A stretch of 64,000 nt of DNA from Halichoerus grypus (Eukaryota > Chordata > Mammalia > Carnivora > Phocidae), in contig NC_135722.1 of assembly GCF_964656455.1 (NCBI RefSeq), positions 92,127,313 to 92,191,312 on the forward strand, given 5' to 3'. The notes beneath the pieces were generated by a model. That model was not told where the DNA came from. It saw nothing but the letters and a program-made list of their open reading frames with translations, and made no database searches. Positions within the stretch are counted from its first letter, which is position 1. Each line of letters opens with the position of its first letter. The position numbers and the translations under genes are program-made. Shown piece after piece: positions 1-10,392 of this stretch.

Positions 1-126
1 GCAAGATAGTGGTACTTGATGTCAGTTTACTAAAGATTTAATATGGTGGCCTTCTGATTTTGTCTTTCAGATTTTTTTTTCTTTGCACATAGAATTAATT
101 GGTAGCTTTAAGTTAGTACTGAGATA

Positions 127-278
127 CATGAGATTTATTTATTATTTATTTATTTATTTATTTTTAATTTAATTCAATTAACCAACATATAGAACATCAT
201 TAGTTTGAAATGTAGTGTTTAATAATTTATCAGTTGCTCATCACATCACATGCCCTCCTTGATGATTCATGAGATTTA
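127..278 (-). mobile_element. L1 3'-end fragment with TSD
   Basis: A short, severely 5'-truncated LINE-1 3' terminus lies antisense. It starts with a T-rich tract (the poly-A tail on the other strand) and continues into the carnivoran L1 3' UTR phrase 'aacatcattagtttgaaatgtagtgtt'-like, running to 'atgccctcctt'. The 11-bp direct repeat CATGAGATTTA at 127-137 and 268-278 fits a target-site duplication. Confidence 0.75.
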
Positions 279-847
279 AAACAGGAGTTTTCTCCTTAAT
301 TAGAATATATGACTTTATTCAAACAGGTAAGGATTAGTAAACATTTAGCAGCTATGCAATAAAAAAATTTAAAACATGGCTTTTGTATTTAGTTTTACTT
401 AAACACTACTAAATTTAACAATATTCATTTTTAGTAATAAACTGAGTTTCCATATCTAGGTCATTGCTTCATTTCACCCTTTTCCTCTACTTAATTTTGA
501 CTTAAACCTGTTGTCAAAATATTAAGTGAGAACTCTAAGGCTAGATCTGTATCTACATTTAGAATTTTTTTTTTTAAATTAATTTCCTGAGGTACAATAG
601 GTTACAAATACTTCATCAAAATGAATGGGAAATTGAACAGGGAATTAAAAGAAAATAAAATTGAAGAGCAGCTTCCCTTAGTAGGAAATGAAGAGGCAGA
701 TGTGTTGTGTTCCTCCATGAACCCAACCAGTTTTATGGCCATAAATTTTCTCTTATTTTAAAATAAAAATATTTATTTAAATAGTAGCTCTTAAGCAGAC
801 TCTTCAAGTAGAATATTTTAGAGTCAGTCAAAATAAACTTGCCTTTT
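279..847. other. Intergenic, nothing recognised
   Basis: AT-rich sequence with a short T-run near 567. I see no gene, no convincing repeat family and no regulatory motif. Confidence 0.5.
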
Positions 848-1080
848 AAGAGACTTACCATAACTCTGAAAAACAAACTGAGGGTTCTAGAGGGGAGGGG
901 GGTGGGAGGATGGGTTAGCCTGGTGATGGGTATTGAGGAGGGCACGTTCTGCATGGAGCACTGGGTGTTATGCACAAACAATGAATCATGGAACACTATA
1001 TCTAAAACTAATGATGTAATGTATGGGGATTAACATAACAATAAAAAAATTTAAAAAAAAAAAAAAAGAGACTTACCATA
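848..1080 (+). mobile_element. Short young L1 3' insertion
   Basis: About 200 bp of the L1 3' UTR in sense orientation ('ctgagggttctagagg', 'gcactgggtgttatgcac'), ending in AATAAAAAAATTT plus a long A tail. A perfect 15-bp TSD, AAGAGACTTACCATA, flanks it at 848-862 and 1066-1080. Truncation this close to the 3' end is common for target-primed reverse transcription. Confidence 0.9.
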
Positions 1081-1229
1081 GTAGCCACATCCCAGCCACC
1101 TGGCATCTAGGAAGAAGCAACCCAAAGAGAGGAAGAATCCTGTCAGGAAATGTGTTAAATATTGAAATACAAAGGTAAATTGGACACGGATCCTAATTCA
1201 TTGAGAAGGTGATATTTAAAGTGAGTATT

Positions 1230-1491
1230 TGGAAAAATCTTTTTAAAAAGATTTTATTTGGTGGCGCCTGGGTGGCTCAGTCGTTAAAAAGATTTTATTT
1301 ATTTGAGAGAGAGAGAGCACACATGAGCACAAGCAGGGGGAAGGGTAGAGGGAGAGGGAGAAACAGACTCCCCACTGAGCAGGGAGCCTGTCCTGAGGCT
1401 CACTCCCAGGACCCTGAGATCATGACCTGAGCCAAATGCAGATGCTTAACCCACTGAGCCACCCAGGTGCTACCCCTGGAAAAATACCTTT
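1230..1491 (-). mobile_element. Can-SINE (antisense)
   Basis: A tRNA-derived carnivoran SINE in antisense. Its tail complement AAAGATTTTATTTATTTGAGAGAG begins near 1286 and its head complement 'ctgagccacccaggtgc' ends near 1471. An imperfect TSD of the form TGGAAAAATMCTTTT occurs near 1230 and 1478. The tail end is interrupted by a head-only SINE fragment, listed separately. Confidence 0.85.
1260..1283 (+). mobile_element. 24-bp SINE head fragment
   Basis: Only the first 24 or so bases of a sense Can-SINE are present (ggcgcctgggtggctcag core). They are flanked by a 17-bp direct repeat, ttaaaaagattttattt, at 1243-1259 and 1284-1300. The flanking repeat is itself the tail complement of the antisense SINE. 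It is either a minimal 3'-truncated insertion with a TSD or a template-switch product. Confidence 0.7.
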
Positions 1492-1578
1492 TTAAGGAAG
1501 ATTACTGTCCAATGCAAAAACTCCTAAGGTGATACTTCTGGCATGTTTGAGAATACAGAAAGGGCTACTGTACTGAAT

Positions 1579-3294
1579 AAAAGGAGTAAGAGTTTGACTT
1601 CTTCTTTGCCAGTTTGGATGCCTTTTATTTCTTTTTGTTGTCTGATTGCTGTGGCTAGGACTTCTAATACTATGTTGAATAGCAGTGGTGATAGTGGACA
1701 TCCCTGCCGTGTTCCTGACCTTAGGGGGAAAGCTCTCTAATCTTTGACAAAGCAGGAAAGAATGTCTAATGGAAAAAAGACAGTCTCTTCAACAAATGGT
1801 GTTGGGAAAATTGGACAGCCACATGCAGAAGAATGAAACTGGACCATTTCCTTACACCACACACAAAAATAGACTCAAAATGGTTGAAAGACCTCAATGT
1901 GAGACAGGAGTCCATCAAAATCCTAAAGGAGAACACAGGCAGCAACCTCTTCCACCTCAGCCACAGCAATTTCTTCCTAGAAACATCGCCAAAGGCAAGA
2001 GAAACAAAGACAACAATGAACTATTGGGATCTCATCAAGATAAAAAGCTTTTGCACAGCAAAAGAAACAGTCCACAAAACCAAAAGACAACCGAGAGAAT
2101 GGGAGAAGGTATTTGCAAATGACATATCAGATAAAGGGCTAGTATCCAAAATCTATAAAGAACTTCTTAAACTCAACACCCAAAGAACAAATGATCCAAT
2201 CAAGAAATGGGCAGAAGACATGAACAGACATTTTTCCAAAGAAGACATCCAAATGGCCAACAGACACATGAAAAAATGCTCAGCATCACTCGGCATCAGG
2301 GAACTCCAAATCAAAACCTCAATGAGATATCATCTCACGCCAGTCAGAATGGCTAAAATTAACAAGTCAGGAAATGACAGATGTTGGCAAGGATGCGGAG
2401 AAAGGGGAACCCTCCTACACTGTTGGTGGGAATGTAAGCTGGTGCAGCCACTCTGAAAAACAGTATGGAGGTTCCTCAGAAAGTTGAAAATAGAGCTACC
2501 ATACGATCCAGCAATTGCTACTGGGTATTTACCCCAAAGATACAAATGTAGGGATCCGAAGGGGTACATGCACCCTGATGTTTATAGTAGCAATGTCCAC
2601 AATAGCCAAACTGTGGAAAGAGCCAAGATGTCCATCGACAGATGAATGGATAAAGAAGAAGTGGTATATATATACAATGGAATATTACGCAGCCATCAAA
2701 AGGAATGAGATCTTGCCATTTGCAATGACATGGATGGAACTGGAGGGTATTATGCGGAGCAAAATAAGTCAATCAGAGAAAGACATGTATCATATGACCT
2801 CACTAATATGAGGAATTCTTAATCTTAGGAAACGAACAGAGTTGTTGGAGTGGTGGGAGGTGGGAGGGATGGGGTGGTTGGGTGATAGACCATTGGGGAG
2901 GGTATGTGCTATGGTGAGCACTGTGAATTGTGCAAGACTGTTGAATCACAGACCTGTACCTCTGAAACAAATAATACATTATATGTTAAAAAAAAAAAAA
3001 AGGAAGAACATAGCAGGAGGGGAAGAATGAAGGGGGGGGAAATCGGAGGGGGAGACGAACCATGAGAGACGATGGACTCTGAGAAACAAACTGAGGGTTC
3101 TAGAGGGGAGGGGGGTGGGGGGATGGGTTAGCCTGGTGATGGGTATTAAAGAGGGCATGTTCTGCATGGAGCACTGGGTGTTATATGCAAACAATGAATC
3201 ATGGAACACTACATCAAAAACTAATGATGTAATATATGGTGATTAACATGACATAATAATAACAAAAAAAGACTAAAAAAAAAGGAATAAGAGT
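1579..3294 (+). mobile_element. L1 insertion with 5' inversion
   Basis: A 5'-truncated LINE-1. Positions 1594-1741 are ORF2 sequence in antisense. From about 1742 the element runs in sense through the ORF2 C-terminus and the whole 3' UTR to an A-rich tail at 3265-3283. Inversion at the 5' end is the signature of twin priming. The TSD is AAAAGGAGTAAGAGT at 1579-1593 against AAAAGGAATAAGAGT at 3280-3294, with one mismatch. The two 3' UTR blocks (ending near 2990 and 3265) are separated by an internal A-run. Confidence 0.88.
1833..2811 (+). pseudogene. L1 ORF2p C-terminal remnant
   Basis: The reading frame at 1833-2456 encodes the C-terminal part of L1 ORF2p. It keeps the family's late Cys-rich segment ([19 protein letters not shown]). 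It stops at TGA 2454-2456, where relatives have Trp (TGG). The remainder continues after a 2-bp deletion near 2515-2520 as the frame at 2515-2811, containing the conserved YTMEYYAAIKRNE phrase. The endonuclease and reverse transcriptase domains are absent, so the copy is dead. Confidence 0.85.
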
Positions 3295-4060
3295 GAGAGT
3301 TGAAAGAGATAAGGACAGACATGTAACATGGGGCAAGATCATGGTGGAAATTGTTAGTAGTTGAGAAAGTTGGACTTTTACTAAGTGAAATGGAGTATCA
3401 TATTAAAACATAATACATAATATACACATACACATAAAGCATATATATAATATAGACATAACTACCCTATATATCACAACTATGACACTACCACCTTGAT
3501 TTGAGAAACTATTGTCTCTTACTAGCATTAACACAAAGCCCTCCTAATTAAATGCCTGCTTCATCCATTGCCTCCTACAGTTTATCTCCTAAAAGCAACC
3601 AGGACTTTTTTTTTTTCTTTTGGCAAAAGACAACTTTAAGCAAATCAGCAGACCCAGTGTTCCTTCTCTCCTTTATCATGAGTTATGTTCTAGGCTGTTT
3701 AGAGAATTTATGGTCTAACAAATATCAGAGGCAAGAAGAGTTTTCCTCTAAGTGGATCACTGGTAGGATACTCATACCCAAACACCTTAAACTCCACATT
3801 ACTGCACCTCTCTTTAACCAATACATGTATCGTGACACTGTAGGATTTGCTAGGGCACATTTCTGAGTCCTGTTTTTCAGAAATGTAATTGTTCATTGCC
3901 TACACTCACAGGATTTCCATTCTTTTGATCTGTTTTTAATACATCATAACTTCTATTTGAAGCTTTCTTATTTATAATCAGACCTTCTTCAAATGGGAGC
4001 CAGGGTTGGTACAAGGATGCCCCTGAAGGGAGCCCAGTGTCTCCTTTTTAATATAATAAG
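3295..4060. other. Intergenic, nothing recognised
   Basis: AT-rich, with short TA/CA-rich stretches near 3410-3460 and a T-run at 3607-3616. The open frame at 3552-3866 has no recognisable domain and looks like chance. Confidence 0.5.
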
Positions 4061-4297
4061 CAGTTGTGGAGTTTTTTTGTTTTTGTTTTTTAAAGATTTT
4101 ATTTATTTATCAGAGAGAGAGAGCACAAGCTGGAGTGGGGGAAGGGGGGACGGGCGGCAGGCAGAGGGAGAAGCAGGCTCCTTGATGAACAAGAAGCCCG
4201 ATGCAGGACTCCAATGCCAGGACTCCAGGATCATGACCTCGGCCCAAGGCAGACACTTAACCGACTGAGCCACCCAGGTGTTCCAGTTGTGGAGTTT
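4061..4297 (-). mobile_element. Can-SINE (antisense) with TSD
   Basis: Antisense SINE from the tail complement TTTAAAGATTTTATTTATTT to the head complement 'ctgagccacccaggtg'. A perfect 14-bp TSD, CAGTTGTGGAGTTT, lies at 4061-4074 and 4284-4297. Confidence 0.92.
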
Positions 4298-6465
4298 CTT
4301 AGCAAGAATTTAAACCTCAATTTATATAATTAATAATTTTCAGTTTACCTTAGATCCTTTTCCAAAATTCTGCATAATGAAATTTCCCTTTTCTTACCTA
4401 ATCTAGTTAGTCTAGCACTTTCAAATATTATGCAATATATTGGGAAGAATCTAAATAAGAGATAGAAAGCTAAGAAGATACTTCAAAGAAACCTAAAATT
4501 AAAATTTCAAAAGGTATAATCTTAATTTATATCCATCCCGATATTTAGTGCCTGGCAATCTGTTTCATATTTCTCTTTTAGGAGTTACCATGAAAAAAAA
4601 TTTATGGTAACATGAGTTATTGTTTTCTGTTTGAAGACACTCTTTATTTTACACAGTTTGAAACATTCAGTGTCTGATGCTTTTTTACTAATAGGAGGAC
4701 CCTCTCATATTATAGAATGATGCTCTTCCTCCTCTCCTCACCACATACATATAAGTAGTGTATGTGTAAAAATATACTTATATATGTTTACTTATGCACA
4801 CACAGATACAAATATATTTATAACATGATTTTAATATCTCAAGGTAATTGCATTGATTTAAAGCTTGAAACAGTGAATTTACTTTAAAAATAACAATTAT
4901 ATTCTATATTTAAACTGAAAAACACAGTCCCTATTACAAATATCTTTTACAAGCTCTTTGTTGGTGGCAGATTGTGTTGATGCTCTATCCAATAGATATT
5001 ACTCCTCCAAGTATTCTTAATGACAGAAACTTCCTTTTTTGAGAGAGGCTGAAAATGGGAGATTCTCATTTTTGTCAGTTTTCCTTGCAGCTGGGTTGGC
5101 CATGTGGCATAGCCACATGACTGCAAAGACATAAAGGAAATAATCTATTGGCCTCTAGAGATGATTTACTTCATGCTATAAAGAGATACGTGAAAGAATT
5201 CTTTTGCCTTGTTGCTTGCTTTCTTCTTTGGATATATTGGTGTTTAGATGTCATTCTTGGAGCTATGGCAACCATTTTGTGACCATGAGATAACAAGCCT
5301 GAGAATGAAGACCAACCAACTGAGGATGGGGAAATGGAAGAGACTGAATTCTTGATGAGAATGATTTGTTGCTGAAGCAAACCTAAATTAATCTAGTTTT
5401 AAGCTTATTGCTAGGTGAGAGAAACAAGCTCCTGTTTAAAATGGGTTTTTAATTGAGCATTCTGTAACTTGAAGCTAGAAACTTTCTAGCTAGTAACATA
5501 GGTTGAAGGTTATGTTCCTAGGATATTAAATAAAAAATATGTTACTTAAATGAAAATTTTCGTGAGATTCTTATTCCTTTTTGGGAAACACTGAAGAGAG
5601 AAACTAATTTATCATGAGGAGAAGGTGAGTTTGTGCAGATTTAAACTTAAATTTTAACTCTTATCTTTGGTTCCCCTGGACTGTGATCTTTGTTCGCTAT
5701 ACCCTATGGTCTTTGAAATGTAAACATTCTTCAATATTTTTTCTTATATTTATGAGAATGCTAAAAGTTTGTATAACACTTAATGTGTGCAAAATACTTA
5801 AATCAATCAAAATAGTTCTTTCAAGTCTTCCTACTAAGTATAACTCTGACTCAATTTCTTCTTTAATTTTATCCAAGAATTAATCATAATTTTGAGACTT
5901 ATACTTTTATTACAAAATATCAATTGCCCAATGGGTAATGGAAAATCACTGAAAGTTCTTAAACTAAGGGTGGGGGGGACAGAGTTTTGCTTTCAAAGCT
6001 TATTCTAGCAGCAGTGCACAGGGCTAAATAAGAGGAATTATGTGGGAAAATGCTAGAATAATAGGAGGTACTACAGTTTAGCAGTACAGTTCAGTTAAAA
6101 TTGAAGAGGCTGTGTGGTGGCTGAGGGACAAAGATAGAGGTCACTATGGTTGTAGATACTATTGCTTAGCACATGAGAAATGTAGAATGTTTTCTGGAGT
6201 TTTGTAGCCAAAGAACAACATGATTTTCAGAAATATTTATTGAATTTCTTCTATATGCTCTGCACTGATCTTAACCCCAGGAGCAAAGTACTAAGCAAGA
6301 CAGAGGAGATGTTTGTCCTTATAGAACTTATAGTTTATAGGGGAACATAGGACTTAAGGGGAAAAAATGTCTGATGAGTATTATGATGTATTCATGAGGA
6401 TATAAATAATGACCACTGACATTTATTGACTATTATTATATGCCAGGCACTGTTCTAATGATATT
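4298..6465. other. Intergenic with ancient repeat traces
   Basis: There is no gene. Positions about 4960-5400 ('gccatgtggcatagccacatgactgc', 'attttgtgaccatgagataacaagcctgagaatgaag') and 6225-6460 ('ccaggcactgttctaatgatatt') read like diverged ancient mammalian interspersed repeats. The family cannot be fixed by eye. The rest is AT-rich unique-looking sequence. Confidence 0.4.
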
Positions 6466-6953
6466 ACTAAAGAGAGAGAGAGAAAGAGATAAAGAGAGAG
6501 AAAGAGACAAATCAAGAAACAGACTCTTTTTTTTAAATTTTTTATTGTTATGTTAATCACCATACATTACATCATTAGTTTTTGATGTAGTGTTCCATGA
6601 TTCATTGTTTGTGCATAACACCCAGTGCTCCATGCAGAACGTGCCCTCTTTAATACCCATCACCAGGCTAACCCATCGTCCCACCCCCCTCCCCTCTAGA
6701 ACCCTCAGTTTGTTTTTCAGAGTCCATCGTCTCTCACAGAAACAGACTCAACTATAGAGAACAAACTGATGGTTCCCAGAGGGGAGGTGGATGGGGGATG
6801 GGTGAACTAGGTGATGGGGATGAAGGAGTGCACTGGCGTGTTGAGCACTGGGGGTTGTATAGAAGTGTTGAATCGCTATATTGTACACCTGAAACTAATA
6901 TTACACTGTGCCTTACCTAAGTGGAATTTAAATAAAAACTTCAAAAAACCTAA
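6466..6953 (+). mobile_element. Older L1 3' end, interrupted
   Basis: A diverged carnivoran L1 3' terminus in sense: the purine-rich lead 6466-6514, then 6750-6953 with 'gagcactgggggttgta', 'cacctgaaactaatatt' and 'ggaatttaaataaaaac'. It is split by the younger L1 listed next. Confidence 0.75.
6515..6749 (-). mobile_element. Young L1 3' fragment nested in older L1
   Basis: Antisense L1 3' UTR starting with a T-run (about 6523-6534), then 'ttatgttaatcaccatacat' and on to 'tccatcgtctctcac'. The 12-bp TSD AGAAACAGACTC is at 6515-6526 and 6738-6749. Because it interrupts the older sense L1, the order of insertion is clear. Confidence 0.88.
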
Positions 6954-6954
6954 A

Positions 6955-7115
6955 ATAAAAATTTAATTATCACAATGACCCAATGAAAGAGATGCTATTT
7001 TTGTCATCCTTATTTTACAAAAATGAACCGAAGAAACAGAAATTAAGTAACTTGCCCAAAGTATTATTGAGAGTAAGAGTGGAAGTAGGAAGATAGGATT
7101 CATACACATACCCTC
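6955..7115 (+). repeat. MIR-like relic
   Basis: The pattern 'tattttacaaaaatgaaccgaag ... aagtaacttgcccaaag' is a degraded form of the MIR core ('attttacagatgaggaaactgag ... gtgacttgccc'). It is diverged and has no TSD. Confidence 0.6.
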
Positions 7116-7881
7116 CAAGTCCATTGCCCCTACTCTCTTCTGTGATGAAAAGAAATTGATAACCCCAGTTACTGAAATGTTGCATAAAATGATAGTAAGC
7201 AGGTCAGGTAGAAATTTCCAGTAGGTGATTAAAGTATAAACTTGAGAAGGAACATACAGAATTTCAAATTATTTTAGAGAAATTCCAGGAGAGAGAACAA
7301 CTGAGTTATTGCAATCCTTGAGAAATTTGAGATCAAGAAATAAGGAAGCCTGGAGGCAGAACCCTTGCAGAAAAAAAAGTCCATTTAGGATATGTGAACA
7401 AAGAAGAGATGAAACAACACAGATTTCCCTTTAGAGATGAAGGTAAGGGAAAGATGGGACTTTACTTTGAATCTAGAGATGTACAATCCCTAGAGTGAAG
7501 TGAAGATGAGTGAAATATTGAGTCCCTAAGGAACTAAAGACATGTCGTGGCCCAGGGTACACAATCTCCTTATTCGTTTACACATAAAATCTGGTCCCTG
7601 AGGGAAAAGACTGATCAAGCTTCTACCCTGTTTATAACCAAGTGTGTTATATCCTTAAACTCATTTTAAATCTATGTCCAATAGGTAGTAAATGTGATGA
7701 TAATAATAAAGGCTTTATTTTTCTCTGCTTCTCAAGAGGACTCAAAGTCATAATCAGAAAGTATGATCAGGAAGATTTCAAGGGTATATGTGAATTTATG
7801 TCAGGCTGAATCCTCTTAGAATCAAAACCTCCCAGCCTGAAATTGTGTTTCCAGGACCATGGGGGTAAATACCAAGGATAA
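7116..7881. other. Intergenic, nothing recognised
   Basis: No gene or repeat that I can name. The sequence is purine-rich in places and lacks long open frames. Confidence 0.5.
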
Positions 7882-8022
7882 GAGAACACTGAGGTTTTTC
7901 TTTTTTTCTTTTTTACTTTTTTATTGTTACGTTAATCACCATACATTACATCATTAATTTTTGATGTAGTGTTCCATCATTCATTGTTTGTGCATAACAC
8001 CTGAGAACACTGAGGTTTTTCT
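7882..8022 (-). mobile_element. Very short L1 3' insertion
   Basis: About 100 bp of antisense L1 3' terminus ('gttaatcaccatacattac' to 'ttgtgcataacac'). It is flanked by a perfect 20-bp direct repeat at 7882-7901 and 8003-8022 (core GAGAACACTGAGG). The perfect TSD suggests a fairly recent insertion. Confidence 0.9.
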
Positions 8023-8766
8023 GACCTAAGGAGGGTGAGTATCTGAATTCCATTTCTAATAACACATTCCTTGTTTTGAGATGGAAGTTCAGAGGTCTGA
8101 GATATGCCACTTTCTTTCCCATTTTCTGCATTGACATTCAAGTGAGGCTGGCAAGAGAATGTGTTTGAGGGAGATAAGAGAATGTTCAGAAATTCGGGGG
8201 TGCAGGGGATGCAGTATCTCCATTGGTAAGTTCCCTCTCTATGGATGGAACTCTCACTCTTCTGGATTTATGGCTTTTACTCTGTGATGTGGGTCAGTAA
8301 CTCAGCCCCCCAGACCCTGGTCCCTCATTTAGGTCAGAAACCAGTGTTCTTAAATTCTCACTCCATCAAGTGTAATCTGCATTTGAGGCCAGCATGGGGT
8401 TGCTAAGGATTCTACCTCTTATTTTACTGGTGAGGAGAAGGTCAAGTGAATGAAGACATAGTGAAATTCGAGACAGATGATTCTGTCCTAGTCCCAACTT
8501 CTCCCTTCTCCCTTGGTTTTTCCAGCAGTCGTTTCCAAAGGTCAAGTTCATTGGCCTTGCCTCTCGAGGCTGTTTGTGATGCTCTTTGTTATATTTAGCT
8601 TATAAAGGCTTTAATAAAGGGAGAATTAATGTCCCTCAGGTTCATGATAGCGGTAAACGTAGATTCTCTGTGTCTAGTTGGGCTCGTCTCAGGCATGTCC
8701 AGTGTATACACTCTCTTTAGTACAAGATCTTTCAAGGAGAGCTGAGTTGTTTCCTTATGTAACCCT
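8023..8766. other. Upstream region of first OR gene
   Basis: No repeat is evident. The 5' non-coding exon and promoter of the OR may lie here or further upstream, but I cannot identify a donor site or a promoter with confidence. Confidence 0.35.
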
Positions 8767-8784
8767 ATTTTTCTGTGCTCACAG
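8767..8784 (+). other. 3' splice acceptor before OR coding exon
   Basis: A pyrimidine tract followed by CACAG (tatttttctgtgctcacag). The exon would begin at 8785, leaving 16 nt of 5' UTR before the ATG. The same arrangement precedes the other OR units in this window. Confidence 0.65.
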
Positions 8785-8800
8785 ATCCTCTTAGAGAAGA

Positions 8801-9784
8801 ATGGTTCCTGGAAATGCTTCTTTTGTGACTGAATTCATCCTGCTGGGGCTAACAGACCTACCAGATCTCCAGCTCCCCCTCTTCTGTCTGTTTCTAGTCA
8901 TGTATGTGGTCACCGTGTTGGGAAATTTGTGCTTGATAAATCTAATTGGGCTGAATTCACACCTCCACACCCCCATGTACTTTTTCCTCTTCAATTTGTC
9001 CTTCATAGACCTCTGCTATTCTTCTGTGTTTACACCCAAAATGCTGACTAACTTCTTATCAAGAAAGAATATTATCTCCTACCTGGGGTGCATGACCCAG
9101 CTTTACTTTTTTTGTTTTTTTGCTATTTCTGAATGTTATGTGCTGACGTCAATGGCCTATGATTGCTACGTGGCCATCTGTAACCCACTTTTATATAATG
9201 TTGTCATGTCCCCTAAAGTGTGTTCCAGCCTTATGCTTGGTTCATATTTGATGGCATTCTCAGGTGCTATGGCTCACACAGGATGCACGCTGAGACTGAC
9301 CTTCTGTGATGCAAACACCATCAACCATTATTTTTGTGACATTCTCCCTCTGCTCCAGCTCTCCTGCACTAGCACCTACGTGAACGAGCTGGTGGTTTTC
9401 ATTGTGGCGGGCATCAATGTGATTGTGCCCAGTGTCATCATCTTTGTCTCCTATGGTTTCATCCTCTCCAGCATCCTGCGCATCAGCTCCACCGAGGGCA
9501 GGTCCAAAGCCTTCAGCACCTGCAGTTCGCACATAATTGCTGTTTCTCTCTTCTTTGGATCCGCTGCATTTATGTATCTTAAGCCATCTTCTGCTGGGTC
9601 TATGGATGAGGGAAAAATCTTTTCTGTCTTTTATGCCAACGTGGTTCCCATGATGAACCCTTTCATTTACAGCTTAAGAAACAAAGATGTTAAAATTGCT
9701 CTGAGAAAAACTGTGAGTAGGAGAGTGTTTTTATCAGAAACAGTGTCTCCACTTAGTCACAGGACAGGGAGTTTCTGTTTTTAA
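8801..9784 (+). CDS. Olfactory receptor, OR8B-like
   Basis: A class II odorant receptor: a seven-transmembrane GPCR that in olfactory cilia would couple odorant binding to Golf. Seen in the 327-aa product: N-glycosylation sequon N5-A-S, TM1 G41-N42, LHTPMY at 55-60, conserved Cys97, KAFSTCSSH before TM6, and NPFIY in TM7. It resembles the OR8B subfamily ([23 protein letters not shown]). The ATG is the first after the splice acceptor and gives the usual N-terminus. Two oddities: the MAYDRY motif reads MAYDCY, with Cys122 (codon TGC at 9164-9166) in place of the G-protein-contacting Arg; and the C-terminus runs about 15 residues past the usual end. The ORF is intact but function is doubtful. 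Exact orthology is unresolved. Confidence 0.9.
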   Translation: MVPGNASFVTEFILLGLTDLPDLQLPLFCLFLVMYVVTVLGNLCLINLIGLNSHLHTPMYFFLFNLSFIDLCYSSVFTPKMLTNFLSRKNIISYLGCMTQLYFFCFFAISECYVLTSMAYDCYVAICNPLLYNVVMSPKVCSSLMLGSYLMAFSGAMAHTGCTLRLTFCDANTINHYFCDILPLLQLSCTSTYVNELVVFIVAGINVIVPSVIIFVSYGFILSSILRISSTEGRSKAFSTCSSHIIAVSLFFGSAAFMYLKPSSAGSMDEGKIFSVFYANVVPMMNPFIYSLRNKDVKIALRKTVSRRVFLSETVSPLSHRTGSFCF

Positions 9785-9960
9785 TTACAGCAATTTAATT
9801 GGCAGCCTGCTTATCCTATTTCTTTCTTATCATGTTGAAGGAGAGTTGAATCTTCTCTCAATAATTTATTTTTGCTTTTTGTAGAGTAGGTTTCTCTTTC
9901 TTCACCATTTGCACACTTTCTTCTCCCCTTTTTTCATTTAGTAATAATATTAAGAAAGAA

Positions 9961-10165
9961 ATTTATGGGACATCTGGGTGGCTCAGTCGTTAAGCGTCTG
10001 CCTTCGGCTCAGGTCATGATCCCAGGGTCCTGAAATCGAGCCCCGCATCGGGCTCCCTGCTCCGCGGGAAGCCTGCTTCTCCCTCTCCCGCTCCCCCTGC
10101 TTGTGTTCCCTCTCTCGCTCTCTCTCTCTCTCTCTGTCAAATAAATAAATAAAATCTTTAAAAAA
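9961..10165 (+). mobile_element. Can-SINE (sense)
   Basis: Sense SINE with head 'gggacatctgggtggctcagtcg', a pyrimidine-rich middle, (AAAT)n and an AAAATCTTT tail. It is followed 35 bp later by an antisense copy, so the pair is tail-to-tail. Confidence 0.9.
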
Positions 10166-10199
10166 AATAAAAATAAAAAAATAAATAGATAATAAATTT

Positions 10200-10392
10200 T
10201 TTTTAAAGATTTTATTTATTTATTTGACAAAGAAAAACAGTGAGAGAGAGAACACAAGCAGGGGAAGCTGGAGAGGGAGAAGCAAGTTCCCCGCCAAGCT
10301 GGGAGCCCGATGCGGGGTTCGATCCCAAGACCCTGGGATCATGCCCTGAGCCGAAGGCAGACGCTTAACGACTGAGCCACCCAGGTGCCCCT
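10200..10392 (-). mobile_element. Can-SINE (antisense), inverted partner
   Basis: Antisense SINE from TTTAAAGATTTTATTTATTT to 'ctgagccacccaggtgcccc'. Together with the sense copy at 9961-10165 it forms a long inverted repeat with an AT-rich spacer. I could not find a clean TSD because both flanks are (TTAT)/(AAAT)-like. Confidence 0.88.

Noticed and set aside
1769..2811. Possible host genes in the 1.8-2.8 kb frames
   Set aside because: The protein phrases are L1 ORF2p C-terminal, inside an element bounded by a TSD and ended by a poly-A tail.
9260..9532. Antisense frame inside the first OR (similar at 18500-18736, and sense-shifted at 42096-42287, 34968-35159, 55186-55383)
   Set aside because: These are shadows of conserved OR codons in other frames, with no independent features.
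9961..10165. tRNA genes suggested by A/B-box-like sequence in SINE heads
   Set aside because: These are tRNA-derived Can-SINE heads with degenerate B boxes and no cloverleaf 3' half. None supports a functional tRNA.
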